Below, piece after piece: positions 11,570 to 23,874 of a stretch of DNA of 64,000 nucleotides. Source of the stretch: Lotus japonicus (taxonomy: Eukaryota > Streptophyta > Magnoliopsida > Fabales > Fabaceae). A program made the translations under genes and the position numbers. The stretch is from NCBI RefSeq assembly GCF_012489685.1, contig NC_080043.1:12828223-12892222 (forward strand). The letters run 5' to 3'. The notes under the pieces were generated by a model. The model did not search any database. It saw nothing but the letters and a program-made list of their open reading frames with translations, and was not told the origin of the DNA. Every line of letters begins with the position of its first letter. Within the stretch, counting starts at the first letter, position 1.

Positions 11570-13610
11570 GGGTTTTTTTCCTCTGCCTCCACGATGGTCG
11601 TTGCGGCCATCTATTCTCGTTCCCCACCTTTCCCCGACCTTGGCTTGACCCACTTCGTGCGTCGTCCTACAACATTTTGTCAACTGCCCACGCTCCTAGT
11701 TTCGCGCACCTATCCTTAGATCCAGTTTTGTCTTCTCCAACTTGCAAGGCAACGTCGGCTGCTAATCTCGTTCATGGAGGCATGTCCTTAGAGCTTAATC
11801 AGACCTTTGGTGGTGATGAGATTGTCTAAGGGGACCCGGCTGATGAAGAGGAGGGATCTCCTCAATATCACAGAGGGGCAGATAGACCTCACTCAATCAC
11901 TCTCTTCATTGATGATATTGTTGATTCCATTGTTTTTATCATTGGGTAAGAAATATCTCTGCGAAATATGGACAATTGATCGAAGTTTTTGTTCAAAGGT
12001 CCAAAAAGGTTGGGAGAAGATTTCGATTTGGTTTTGTGAATTTTCTTCCTTTAGAACCATGCTTCAAAGATGACTAGTGACCTCGATGGGGTTATGCTTG
12101 AAAATTCTTCATTATTAGTCAATCTAGCTCATTTATCTCCTTAGATCGGTATCGATTTTCCCATTGGAATCCTTGTTGGAATATTTCGGTTTTGATGGAT
12201 TTGGTTCTTCCTCATGGTTCTAGAGGTGAGGCGATGATGGTCTACAACTCATAAAGAAATTCTAATTCGGTGGCTAGAATTCCTGTTGTGGCTCTATTTT
12301 TGGATATTTGTCTTTGGGGTGCGACTTTGGTGATATTGCGGAAGTAGAAGGTATTTGTTTGCGTTGCATTTCGTCATAAAAAATCCGGTTAGCGATATAG
12401 ATGAGGTTTTTTCAGTTGGTGGCGAGAACTTCGTCTAGCTATCAAATAATGTTTTCGTCGATGGTTCTACCAAGGTTGGGATCATCCCTTTTGTAAAGTT
12501 CAAATGTTAGATTCATAAATCTCTAACCTCATGCTTTGAGTAATAACAATGTTCTTAATTGCTTTATCATGATATGCACAAATTTCTCTGAAGATCTTAT
12601 GGCTTGACTTTTTCAGGGGACGCAATGTCTATCTTTCCTATAGTCCAAAAGACAGAGAAAGGGAAAAGGAGAACTCAATAGCTATCTATCATATCGTCCT
12701 AGGAGCACAAGTATGGTATGAAGATCACATCGTCCAGAGATTAAATGACCAGTCAAAGAAAAGGATTGTTGCACACACATGAAGTAGCAAGTAAGGTCCT
12801 ATGAAGAAGTAGAAGCAAGCTCCAAGTGATAAGTGGCTCGAATAAATAAAAGTTATTGCGTGAGCTAAAAAGAAGCAAATTTTACAAAGAAGATATGTGA
12901 AAGTACAAGATTTTCATATCAAGTCACATCAGACAACTACCTACCAACCCTAAACTTCCACTCAAAGAAGAAAGATCCACTACACGAGAGTCTCACCTAA
13001 CACTTGGATCACCTTTTTGAAAGTCTTCTCTGCATAAAAGTACACCAACAGGCAAGATCATGAGAGGAAGGAAGAAGGATTTTGGAGCTTTAATATAAGA
13101 GGATTCTAAGATCTCTAACGTTTAGGTTACGTTTGATAAGGATTTGTCGCTGATTCTTCCTAAGGTTGTTGGATCCATTGACGTCATGGCGAGAGCTAGA
13201 AAGGATTTGTTAATTGTAAAACGACTTGGAGTTATTTCCAATGGTACTGATGAGGAAGAAACTCAGAGTTATTCTGAAAACCTTAAAGCTAACCATATGA
13301 GGCTATATGGAGGATCTTAGTCTGGTTGTTGCATATAATTTGTGGTTGGATCTTTTAAAGACCTTTGGTTGTGTTTTTTTAGTTGTTTGGTCTAGCTTTT
13401 TACTGTTCACGTATGCTTTTCGACTTTTCGTCTTAGTCTTTGAATCTTGGTCTTTGTTTGTTGTGTTGGGTAGGACTTTGCATGGGGTTTGGTTTGGATT
13501 GATTCTTTTGGTTCTTATGGGGTCTTTTCTTCGTTTTTGGTGTTCTTTCTCCTTTTGTTGTAGCAAATTAACCGAGCTTGTTTTCTCTTCTTAAAAGTGC
13601 TGCTCTCAAG
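11570..13610 (+). mobile_element. Decayed ORF1-only LINE, element H2
   Basis: Near 11905-12110 the translation in mixed frames recalls the LINE RRM: FIDDIVDSIVF, then KKVGRRFRFGFVNFLP. The far end (13320-13600) is the T/G-rich untranslated tail seen in H1. No endonuclease or reverse transcriptase is seen between. A block at about 12500-13110 has the composition of an LTR-like insertion (ctctgaagatc, gaagcaagctcc words), but its ends are unclear. Stops are frequent. No target-site duplication was found, so boundaries are approximate. Confidence 0.5.
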
Positions 13611-14997
13611 CCTATTGGTAATACAACCTTATGTTTTTTTTATAAAAAATGTACAATTTTATGCTTTCTAGCTTAGGTCTTTCATTCAGGAAGAACATAT
13701 TAGGTTTCCATTATAATAATGCTTTCTAATCTCTTAATTAGTGTCATTTATAGTAATAGAATGTATTTTAACATCTAAAAGAATTAGAAACACTAGGAAA
13801 ATGCTTTAAAATGATGTTTTAAAGGTTTTTCATGGTAGAGAAAACAAACCTAGTTAATAGATTAACAAATTATAATATCTTATTATCTTCACTTAAGGCA
13901 ATCAATTAACATGGGGATTAAATCGATTAACCACTATTGAAGAGTTGTTAAGACTTGTGTTTCCAACACTTGTGCGAGAAAGAACTCTTTGTATCTCTTT
14001 TCTCTCTAACTTGGATCTCCTATTTTTAATTATATTGAGTTTCTATCACTCTATAAAGGCTTTCCATTAGTTTTTAAAGAGATCAACAACACTCATATTT
14101 CTTTTTTTAAGATTGAGGTCTAATAAGTCTAAGTGTGTTCTTCTCTAGGATTTTGGGGAATAGACCACATTTGCAGCAAAAATTCTTCTTCATAATGATT
14201 CAATTCTTGGAATTGGATTCATAATAGGGTTTGGTGAAAGTGCAAATACGGTTCTTGCATTGGTTTTGGGTTTGATAAGAGATTCAAGAGTGCTTGGTGT
14301 GGGCTGTGTAATTGGATTCTTATCATAGTGGACAGACGCATCAAAAGATAAGGATTGGATATAGCCTCTGCGAAATTGTTGGGGGTGAACTAGTATAAAT
14401 CTGAAGTTTGATCTTCTTCATGCCTATCTTTTAAATTTTCTTTGCATACTCTTGTGTTAGGGGTTGTTCAATTTGGGGCTTCATTTTTCTGGGTAAATTG
14501 GTACATAATACTTTGTTCTATTGCATTTGTATCTTATTTTAGATTATGTACATTGCTGCAATTTTGTTTTCCTTGTGTGATTTCTGCGTTTTGAATTTTT
14601 TTTCATTTGGTAAATATATTAAATGGAACGGTATCATGATTTCATTCTCGATAACAGATTACCATTCTCGTTAATAAAATAAAGAAGGTAATAGATTACC
14701 AAAAGTTGTTGGTTTGAATTTTCAATTGTTTGTTTATTGTGAATTTTTTGTGCACCTAATTCACCCCTATTAGGTTTGCTACTCTTAGTATTTACATATT
14801 TTCTTGCAAAGAATTATGCTACCATCTAATATGACCACTCAATTCAAAAAAAATTAAAACAAAAATGTATTGAAATAAGAGTCAATAATACACAACCATT
14901 CTTCAAAGGAAAGCAGGACCCAGCAAAAAGAGGACAAAACGAAAATAAGCAAACAACCCAGCCTAACATTCCAGAAGACCAAACAAACACAACAACA
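13611..14997. other. Intergenic sequence, nothing recognised
   Basis: AT-rich and without supported reading frames, RNA genes or terminal repeats. Confidence 0.4.
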
Positions 14998-15345
14998 ACC
15001 CCCAATCACAACCAAAACTCCAGAATGAATCTAAGTGACCTAAGAAAGCAGTTGATCACAAAACCACCCAAAAAAGTACTAGTTTAAATTATGAATCATG
15101 TTAGACTCAAATTTCAGATCTTATTGATTCACTACGCCGCTTGACATAACATTAAGAAAAAAACTACACAACAGAAACCCCCAATCACAACCAAAACTCC
15201 AGAACGAATCTAAGTGACCTAAGAAAGCAGATGATCACAAAACCACCCAAAAAAGTACTAGTTTAAATTATGAATCATGTTGGACTCAAATTCCAGATCT
15301 TATTGATTCACTACGCCGCTTGACCTAACATTAAGAAAAACTAAC
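14998..15345. repeat. Tandem duplication, two copies of 179 bp
   Basis: Units start cccccaatcacaacc at 14998 and 15177 and differ at only a few bases. The block lies just downstream (3') of the small - strand gene at 15390-15734, so it would fall in or just past its 3' untranslated region. Confidence 0.85.
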
Positions 15346-15389
15346 CTAATTTTCAACTTATAGATGAAATCAAAATCAAATCAGATCTC

Positions 15390-15734
15390 CTAAATGGGAA
15401 AAAGAATAACCTCATTGGAAACGATGGCTAGCGGCTGCGGTTGCGGAAGCGGCAACGGAAGTGGCTGCGGCTGAGGAAGCGGCAACAGAAGCGGTTGCGG
15501 CTGCAGAAGTGGTAACGGAAGCGGCTGCGGAAGCGGCAACGGAAGTGGTTGCGGCTGTAGAAGCGGAAATGGCAGCAGAAGCTGATGCAGCGGTGGTTGA
15601 ATGTGGAATTGATCCATTTCTTCAGTGATTTGTTCAATCGGTGATACGCGACAACTACGACGACGATTGCGACAAAAAAGAAGGCACATAAAGAAAAGAC
15701 AAAGAAGCATGAATTGATTCACACTAGAAGCCAT
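15390..15734 (-). CDS. Small membrane-anchored protein with PLPQ repeats
   Basis: 114 aa if translation starts at 15734, which I chose over the upstream ATG at 15764 because it opens a better N-terminus (MASSVNQFM) and lies 73 bases from a TATA box. Residues about 5-21 (VNQFMLLCLFFMCLLFC) form a hydrophobic helix that could be a signal anchor. A basic patch (RNRRRS) and an acidic linker follow. About 55 residues then repeat leucine, proline and glutamine in patterns such as LPLPLPQPQP. The repeat is built from GC-rich units of about 30 bases that contrast with the AT-rich surroundings. Family not recognised. A membrane protein with a short proline-rich tail is an inference from the sequence only. 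Confidence 0.55.
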   Translation of the reverse strand: MASSVNQFMLLCLFFMCLLFCRNRRRSCRVSPIEQITEEMDQFHIQPPLHQLLLPFPLLQPQPLPLPLPQPLPLPLLQPQPLLLPLPQPQPLPLPLPQPQPLAIVSNEVILFPI

Positions 15735-15806
15735 GGAGAATGTGAGTATGAGACCTACACACAAGCACTAAATCGGGGTAGGAAAGGGAAAGAACTTTAC
15801 ATAACG

Positions 15807-15814
15807 CTTTTATA
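15807..15814 (-). promoter_or_regulatory. TATA box of the PLPQ-repeat gene
   Basis: TATAAAAG on the - strand, 73 bases upstream of the chosen ATG, a normal distance for a plant core promoter with a leader of about 40 bases. Confidence 0.6.
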
Positions 15815-16923
15815 CTAGATTTCCTTTAATATACATTACTCATCATTAAATTAATACAGTAAACGATATTTTCTATTTTTAAATGTTGCATAAATAGTTA
15901 TTTAAGTGACTAATGTTATTGATTTTTTAAATTTTCAAATCTACAACGTAATTAATTGAATATTTTATACTTAATTTTTATTTCTTATCTATGAATATTT
16001 TTCTTGTAATTTTTATAGAATAATGCTAATTGATATGCAATAATCTCAATATATAAAATAACTCAAAATAATAATGAATCGGGTACAACATTGAGTCACC
16101 ACAACACCGGTCACACCAGTAAGAGCGATCTAGTTTTTTTTTTTTTTTTTAAAGTATAATAGCGATCTAGTTAAACCAATATTTATAGGAAAAATATATT
16201 TTTAGTGTCCATCATATTAAACTGTATCAGTTTTATCTCTTTAAAATTTTAATTTTTTTTTTCTCTCTTTAGAAATTTTCCTTGTTTATTCCTTGAAAAG
16301 ATATCATGTATTTTTAGTCCCATTAAAAACACATAGATTTTGTATTATCTACTCACTAAAAATGAATAAAATTTTAACAAGGACTAAACCCAAAGTATTT
16401 CAATTTGACATGGAGGAAAAAATTATTTTAAGATTTTTCATTATTTGTTGTCGAAAAAAAAGTATTTTACGTTATTAAATAAGAGTTTTATCATTCCCGT
16501 CTAAAAGGACAACCCCTATAGATGGTAAAAAATAATGGGTGTCCATTTAGACGGAAAAGGCTGTGATGTACATCTACTCATTTAATATTCGCTCTGTTCT
16601 TTATTAAAAGTTATTTTTTGTAAAAAAAAAAAGAAATTGTTCCTAAATATAAGTCACTTTTTAATATCTAGGAAGCATTAAATAACTTTTTCCAAATGTA
16701 CTCTCATATTTAATATGAAAGTGGTAATGAACTTTTGAAGTATTAACTTTGAGAAAGAAATTCATAGAAAAGTAAATAAGAGTAATATAGGAAAGTTAAT
16801 CATTTCATTTACGAATTTTATTATAACTAACTACTTTTCTTTTAAGGTGTAAGTGAATTGAGTAGTGGTGAATTATTTTTGTTAATCAAATTGACTCCCT
16901 TTTAAAAGCTATTTATGATTGGT
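15815..16923. other. Intergenic sequence
   Basis: No gene seen. A segment from about 16585 to 16870 begins like a Stowaway-type MITE (cgctctgttctttatt), but its other end was not found. A T13 run lies near 16137-16150. Confidence 0.3.
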
Positions 16924-16937
16924 AAGTTTTAACATGG

Positions 16938-16953
16938 TTTTTTTTTTTGAACG
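16938..16953 (-). mobile_element. 16-bp LINE insertion consisting of little more than a poly(A) tail
   Basis: The insert TTTTTTTTTTTGAACG is flanked by a perfect 14-base direct repeat, AAGTTTTAACATGG (16924-16937 and 16954-16967). Read on -, it is CGTTC plus oligo(A). A T-run followed by gaacgaa also occurs near 47157-47180. It fits an extreme 5' truncation of a LINE. Confidence 0.75.
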
Positions 16954-17102
16954 AAGTTTTAACATGGTTAGAATTTTATTTTTCATGTTGTGTGTCACAA
17001 AGCCACGTGTCATTTTTTGATTGCTAAAAATAGCAAACACATGGCGATATAAAAAGTGACAGATGACATTGTGTGTTCTGCAATGCCATATGCCACTACT
17101 AG

Positions 17103-17119
17103 AAAACACCACTTTACAT
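17103..17119. repeat. Target-site duplication of LINE-A, 3' side
   Basis: AAAACACCACTTTACAT. The partner is at 40399-40415 (one mismatch), over 23 kb away, which ties both ends to one insertion. Confidence 0.85.
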
Positions 17120-17140
17120 TTTTTTGGTTACAAAGGGAAA

Positions 17141-20100
17141 TCAAAAGAAACAAGCAAAATAATCAACTACATCCTGACAGAGCACGGGAACAATAGATGA
17201 GGGTGAGATCTTCCATTCCTTCCAATCCCAATTTTCTGTGACTGCAATATTCGCCATCGCATCTGCAACCGTATTCTTATGTCGGGGAACATGGCTGACT
17301 GTCACACTCCAATCTCGTGCTAGCAAAGAACGTCCAGCAAGGATCTCTTCACTGTGCCAGTAGTTAGCTACATCCTCACTATTTGAGAACACCTCTTGCA
17401 GCTGCAAGCAATCCACAAAACAAGTGACCTGCCGGAAACCCAAGTCCCACGTGTGAGCAAGGCCTCGCAGAAATGCAAGGAGCTCAGCCTTGAACGCATC
17501 TCCTGGGCCAAAAACTGCTGCATAGCCTGATATCCATCTTCTGTTGGGGTCCCGAATTACTCCTCCCCCACCCATCTTGTCCATGTCTTGAAGCCAACTA
17601 CCATCAGAATAGAGCGTTACTCCTTTATCTCCATGGCTGGCGCTGATGACGTTTGGAGCTGAAGCACGACCCCAAAGGCTGAATTCGTTAACATCAAGAT
17701 TAATCCTACGTAACACCTCGTCGGGGTTCCAAGGCGTTTGATCAAATGCGAAGCTGTTGCGCCATTTCCAAACATTCTAGACTACTGCGCAGAACAGAGC
17801 ATTATTATGCACTTGCAGCTGTGCGTAAAGCCAAAACCGCAGAGGTGCAGCTGCGGGAACGCTAGCAAGAGAACGTGAAAACTGAGTCCACACCCAAGCT
17901 GACCCTGGGCACCTGCGAAGTACATGGTCTGCGTCCTCCGAAGGGGTTCCACATCGGATGCAAGCTGCAGAACTAGCTAGGTGGTTATGGTGCCTTCTTG
18001 CATTGGATGGTAGCACATTTCTACCTGCCAGCCATAGGAAGAAGTGCACTTTCTCTGGTGCATTTGCTTTCGAGACCAAGCTCCAAAATCTTGATTCATT
18101 CCCACCATCCTCAATGAGCAAGCTATATGCTGATTTTGCCGAGTAGCACCCATTGCTCTCTTCCATCCATAGAATTTTGTCAGTTCCCATCGGCTGGGCA
18201 GGCACCCTTACGTTCATAATCTCCCCTTGCACATCATCTGGAAGCTGTGTATATAATTTGTCAAAATTCCACGAACCATTCCTCCATAGATCCGCCACCA
18301 ACAATTCTGTATCTGTTATGTGCACAAACGGTAATCTACATGCAAGTTTCCTTGTACCCAACCAATTTGAATACCATAAAGAAGACGTGCCATCCCCAAG
18401 CTTCACACGGAATCCATGTTGCACCGCATCTCTTGCTTTTAATATTCCTCTCCATACATAAGAACTACCTAGCCTCAATTGCTCTGTCAAGATGGAATCA
18501 GTTTTGCAATACTTTTGATTTAAAACCTGCACCCACAATTTATCTTTTTCATTCATCATGCTGTGAACAAGTTTCCCCAACAAGGCTTCGTTGTTCTTCC
18601 TTGCACTACGAATTCCTAACCCACCTTTGGCTTTCGGCTGGATCAAATCTTTCCAAGCAACAAGGTGCCAACTACGAGTGTTACCTCCTTTCCCCCACAC
18701 ACAGTTTCGCACCAATCTGTCCACTTGCTCACACACCGTATCTGGGATCCAAAGTGATTGCATAGTGTGAACCGGTAATGATGTAAGGACTGATTTCGCC
18801 AAACACACACGACCGGCTCGATTCAGGAGATTATTCTTCCAGGAAGCTAGCCTTGAGGTCACCTTGTCAAGCAGCGGAGAAAAATGAACACGCTTCACCC
18901 GCCCTTGCAGCAAAGGCAGCCTTAGGTATTTTCCAAGGTTGTTTGCTCTAGAGATGCCCGCAATAGAAGACAACTCCTGTTGCTTTCTGTGAAGCACAGA
19001 TTTGGAAAAGAGCATTCATGACTTTGCCATGTTGACCTTCATCCCTGATGCTTCGCAGAATTCCGTCAAAGTTTGATTAACAAGACGTAACTGCTCCTTA
19101 GAGGCTTGACAAAAAAAGAGTACATCATCAGCAAAGAATAAGTGTGAGATGCCAACCCCATTCTTTGTAACTTGAATCGGATGCCACTCTCCTTCTTGAA
19201 CCCGCTTCTGAATCTGTATAGCTAGCCGCTCCATGCAAAGTACAAACAAATAAGGTGAGAGAGGGTGACCTTGGCGGAGTCCTCGCTGGGGAGTGAGAGG
19301 AGGCAACTTAGAACCATTCTATAGCACAGAAACACTAGGAGTTCTAACACCCCACATTATGAGATCCACAATCTTCAGAGGGAACCCAAAATCATATAGT
19401 GTAGCACGAAGGAAATCCCAATTGACTCTATCATAAGCCTTCTCCAAGTCAATCTGGATGGCAACTAAACCCCCACCTTTCCTTTGAGTGTGAATGGTAT
19501 GCATCACCTCTTGAGCAAGAACAATGTTGTCTCTTGTCCCTCTACCCGAAATGAAACTCCCTTGGAGGGGTGTATGAGATTCTGTAGCAAAGGTCGAAAC
19601 CTATTCATGAGGACTTTTGTTATCACCTTGTAAGAGACATTACAAAGACTTATGGGCCTCATGTCTCTAAGTCTCACAGGGTTTTCCACCTTGGGAATGA
19701 GCACAAGAAGTGTTTCTAGAAGCCCTAGATCTTCACCTCTATTCTGAAAAGCTAAGTCCACCATCTGATGTACATCATGACCTAGGATATGCCATAATTG
19801 CTTGTAGAAAAGAGCTTGGAAGCCATCGGGTCCAGGTGCTTTATAAGAGTGCATGGACATGATTGCCCTCCTAACCTCCTCCAAAGTCACAGGGGCGCTC
19901 AGTTCCTCTCTTTCCTCCAAAGATATGACTGGTGTAGGGTTCTCCATGATCTGGTTCCTCTGCAACTGAACATCATTAGCAAACAAGTTAGTAAAAAACC
20001 GCCTTGCCTCGTTCTGGAGGCCAACTGGATCTGTGCACCAAGTTCCATCCTCCACATAAAGGCCATGAATTTTGTTCCTTTTCCTCCTCACAATGGTTTT

Positions 20101-21237
20101 CGCATGAAAGAACTTTGTGTTGCGGTCACCAAAATGAACCCAATTCTCTCTCGACTTTTGATACCACAACCTCTCTTCCTGGTGCAATACTTCTTCATAC
20201 TCTTTTTGCAGTGTTCTCTCGAACCTAGCGAGGGACTCAGAGTTTCTCCAATCCATCTCCTGTTGGATTCTCTGCAAGCGCCTCTCCACTCTTCTCTTTC
20301 GTTGATGGATGTTGCCAAATACCGTCTTGTTGAAGTCTGACACTGCCACCTGGACATTCTGGAGTCTTCCCAAGATGGTACTCTCCTCTCTCTTCCACGC
20401 CTCATCCACCAGCTCTTCGAAGGAAGGGTGAGACACCCAAGCTGCCTGGAAACGGAAGGGACGAGTGGTCTGTTCCCCTGCATGAACATGGCAGCGAAGG
20501 AGCAGTGGTGTATGATCTGAATGAACCTGTGCCAGGTGTTCGACAAAAGCTTCCAGGAAGAGGAACCTTCATGCTACATCTCCAAGAGCCCGGTCCAAGC
20601 GCTTGGCTACTGTCCTTCTGCCATTGACCCTGCGTTCCCAAGTAAACTTGGTTCCTGTGAAGCCTAGGTCTATAAAATTACAAGCGTCCATCATGTCTAG
20701 CATGTGCGATGCTCTTGCTGCGGAAAACTCACAACCCACCACTTCCGATGGGGAGCACACCTCATTCAGATCCCCCAGTGCCAGCCACAGTCTGTTGCAC
20801 CTCCCGCGAAGATTAGCGAGGTAACCCCATAGCTCTTGGCGTCTATTTGGGTTAGGGCTTGCATAAAGAGCGGAGCACACCCACTATCTTCCATTAGAGG
20901 TGATCTCCACGGATAGGGCATGCTCGTGCTCTTCAAGTAAAGTTACCACAAAGGTACGTTGTCGAGGTACGAGAATCCATATGCCTCCACTGTGACCCCT
21001 AGCCTCGACCTCATGGATTAATTCAAATCCTTGCTGCTGCCAGAAAACAATTACTCGATCGAACTTACAGTGTGTCTCATATACTGCCATTAAGGAAGGT
21101 CGATAAGTTTGGATTAAGTCTCTCAGCCTTATTTTGGCACGTACTCCCACGCCTTCGCGTACATTCCATGCGATTATATTGAAGTTGTCACTATCCATGT
21201 ACATAATCGCAATGTAGGTACCTGCCATAGCAGGCAT
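17141..21237 (-). pseudogene. LINE-A ORF2: endonuclease, reverse transcriptase, RNase H
   Basis: The enzyme that nicks the target and copies the LINE RNA, here decayed. Domains in order: AP-type endonuclease 21237-20570 (IIAWNVR, ALGDLNEV, LDRALGD); a coiled linker; reverse transcriptase about 20250-19000 (APGPDGF, MRPISLCNVSYKVITKVL, IDLEKAYDRVNWDF, catalytic FADDVLFF near 19110-19140); the zinc-binding domain typical of plant LINEs about 18160-17880 (CIRCGTPSEDADHVLRRCP); and RNase H 17620-17230 (YSDGSW, KAELLAF, VDCLQL, HVPRHKN). In-frame stops occur near 20884, 19319, 19016 and 17777, and frame changes near 20570-20600 and 19510-19570. All catalytic motifs are still readable, so decay is moderate. 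Confidence 0.9.
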
Positions 21238-21526
21238 TATTGGCCTTTTAATTCTCCTGGATCAAATGGCACCCCATCGGTCAAGGCTTGTGACACAGTA
21301 ACCTGCATCCCATGCTGCTCCTCTGGTAGTGTAAGCATTTGGTATTTGTTGCCCCCTTGAGCAACCAAAGGCATGGTCGAACGTGTGCCGTCCTCCGCCA
21401 TCTAAATATGTGTTTCGTTAGTTACTGCCAAATGTTTTATTTGAAAACCCTCCATCCGTGGCAATGATTGTGTTGGTGGCCCATCCCCATTAATCACGTC
21501 CTTTCTCATGCGTTTCTTTCATTGAG

Positions 21527-22734
21527 CTAGGGCTGCTTGGTCAACATGGCCATCATTAGTAATGGCGGTGCATTGAATTTCATGGGAGCAAAAGTGGGAG
21601 CAGTTAACGGTTTTGTAGTTTTGTCCACCGTTTGAGATTTATTGGCTTTATTAGAGCCCTTGATTGTCTCCCTTGTTACAGCTTTGTTAATGCCCTTATT
21701 TTTCTCCTCAGTTGTTGGCGCCTTTGTTGCAATGTGCTGCTTCTGATTTGATTTCAAATTTCCATTATTTTTCTTCTTCCGTTTCTCTACTACTAGCCAC
21801 TCCCCATGTGCCAGGTCAGGGCATTTAATGGGAAATTTTTGCTCCGTTACTGGAATTATGGCTGGAATCTCGGGCTCCTTAACTGCACCATTACTCTGCT
21901 CGGTTAGGGTTGTAACCGCAGCCGTCGCTTCGCCCCCTACCACCACCATCATCTCCAGCACGCCTCCGGCTTGAGTGGCGTTTTTTTCTGGCTTCGCTGC
22001 AGCTGTAGGCTGAGTCTCCTGTCGTGGGGCTTCATTGGTTGTAGGGGATGTGCAGTTATGTACTAGATGCCCGTAACATCCACACCGGCGGCATAACAAG
22101 TGCAGCCCCTCATACTCGATGTGGTACCAGGTGCCTTCCAGACCGACTATCCCCTCACTGGTTTGGTGAGATCGATCTCCACGCAAATGCGAGCATACTT
22201 CCCTCGTTGCATGTCGTTGGTATTCAAATCAATCTTGATGGGCGTACCTACCACTGATGCAAGCATGAGAAGAATATTCTTATCATAGAACTGAAACCTC
22301 AACCCTGGAATCCGTATCCAGACCATTGTTGTGCTAATCTTGGAGTTCGCTGCCACAAAATCCGGAGTCCACGGCTTCACTGCCAGGTAGTGATCGTATA
22401 TTAGCCATGGCGCCCCGGAAATAGCCCTAGCTTTATCTTCTTCCTTGTCAAACTTCACTAGGAAATAACCATGATGAACATCACGAACTTCGTAACCTCC
22501 TGTGAGCTTCCACATCGTTCTTAGTTTCTCGCAGAGTGCTCCGTAACCTATGTGTTTACCCAATAGCTTAACTACCAGGCAGTCTTCCCATGGCTTACAG
22601 ATCTCCTTATACATGTTTGGCTCCATCGTGAACATTGGGAAATATGTGTTTCCCTCGGCGTAATCCATCCGCATCAGACCTTTGTGAACCAGGTTCACAA
22701 AATCAGTAGACTCATTAGCTTTCTTTGCCCCTAG
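21527..22734 (-). pseudogene. LINE-A ORF1, main part: DUF4283-like domain and CCHC zinc knuckle
   Basis: The nucleic-acid-binding protein of LINE-A. The first part (22698-22147 and upstream to 22734) has the DUF4283-type fold common in plant LINE ORF1: WKLTGGYEVRDVHHGYFLV, SGAPWLIYDHYLAVKPW, then VWIRIPGL. After a frame change near 22150-22186 comes the zinc knuckle CRRCGCYGHLVHNC (C-X2-C-X4-H-X4-C) and a Lys/Thr-rich tail. The N-terminal 36 or so residues lie 17.5 kb away at 40380-40274, because a hAT element landed in codon 36 or so. The reading phase is preserved across the insertion site. Confidence 0.85.
22727..22734. repeat. Target-site duplication of the hAT element (left)
   Basis: GCCCCTAG, matching 40274-40281 exactly. 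Eight bases is the hAT standard. Confidence 0.85.
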
Positions 22735-23874
22735 CAGTGGCGGAACCAGAAAAAATAATATAGGAGGCCAAAATAAAATTTAAAAATAAATTAAAGTTTT
22801 TAATTAGTAATAAACTCAAATAAATAAATAAACTAATTTATAGACTCATTGAAAATGTATTATAAGTTATATTAATAATGTAAGAAATATACTTTTTCAT
22901 TTTTTCCATTTTTTAATCTCAGGTCATTTTTTACATTACCTTCTTTTTATTTATTATTCTCAAAAGTATTTATATTTGAAAAAATAAATTATTCTTTCAC
23001 CTCTTGATTCTTAGTTTTTTTTTAGAGAAATTTATATATTAATTTCATTCTCTAAGACTATTAGCTTTCCTCTTATAAAAAGATGTTATAGGAGTATTAT
23101 AGTTCCAACACTCATGTTTTTATGCAAGGGAAAAAATATGATTATTTTAGTTCTTGCACTAATCTATATATATATATATATGTAAAGCACACTTGAATTT
23201 TTTGCATTAAATACATAAGCAAAACTCAAGTGTTGCATATTAAATGCATCAAAACAAAAAATTGTAATAAATATATTAAAAAATAATTAAATTAAAATTG
23301 GAAAAAATTATATTGTAAGAAACTATTAAACTATTTACATTAAATAACAACATTCATAAAATTAAAATTCACTTGAGTTTTGTATTTCACAATTTTTTTT
23401 TCGTAAACAAAATATATTATTTAATGATAAAAAAACATGAGAACAAGCCATCTCATGATATGAGTCAAAACCAAACCAAATAAAAAAAATGTCATATCTC
23501 AACCTCTAATGTACTGTATTTCACAAATGTTAAAAATTAAATTCAATAAAAAATAATAATTATTAAAAAAAATTTAGATAAAATATTTTAAAAATTAAAA
23601 AACTATTTATATGTAAATGAGACTTGAGTTTTACATTAAATATATTCAACCATAAAACTCTCATATCTTTGTAATAATATATTAAAGAATAATTAAAAAC
23701 TGAAAAAATTGTATTGTCAAAAAATATTCAACCCTACATTAATTAATAACATTCATCAACTAAAATTTACTTTAAGAAAAAACACTAAAATTATCTTAAG
23801 TTTTTCATTTGACAAATATTAAAAATTAGGTATTAAAATTATTAATTTAAAGTACTCATAATTACAATAAAATA

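Noticed and set aside
17958..18765. Frames of 62-172 aa on + inside LINE-A ORF2
   Set aside because: Antisense shadows of the reverse transcriptase and zinc domain, which have clear motifs on -.
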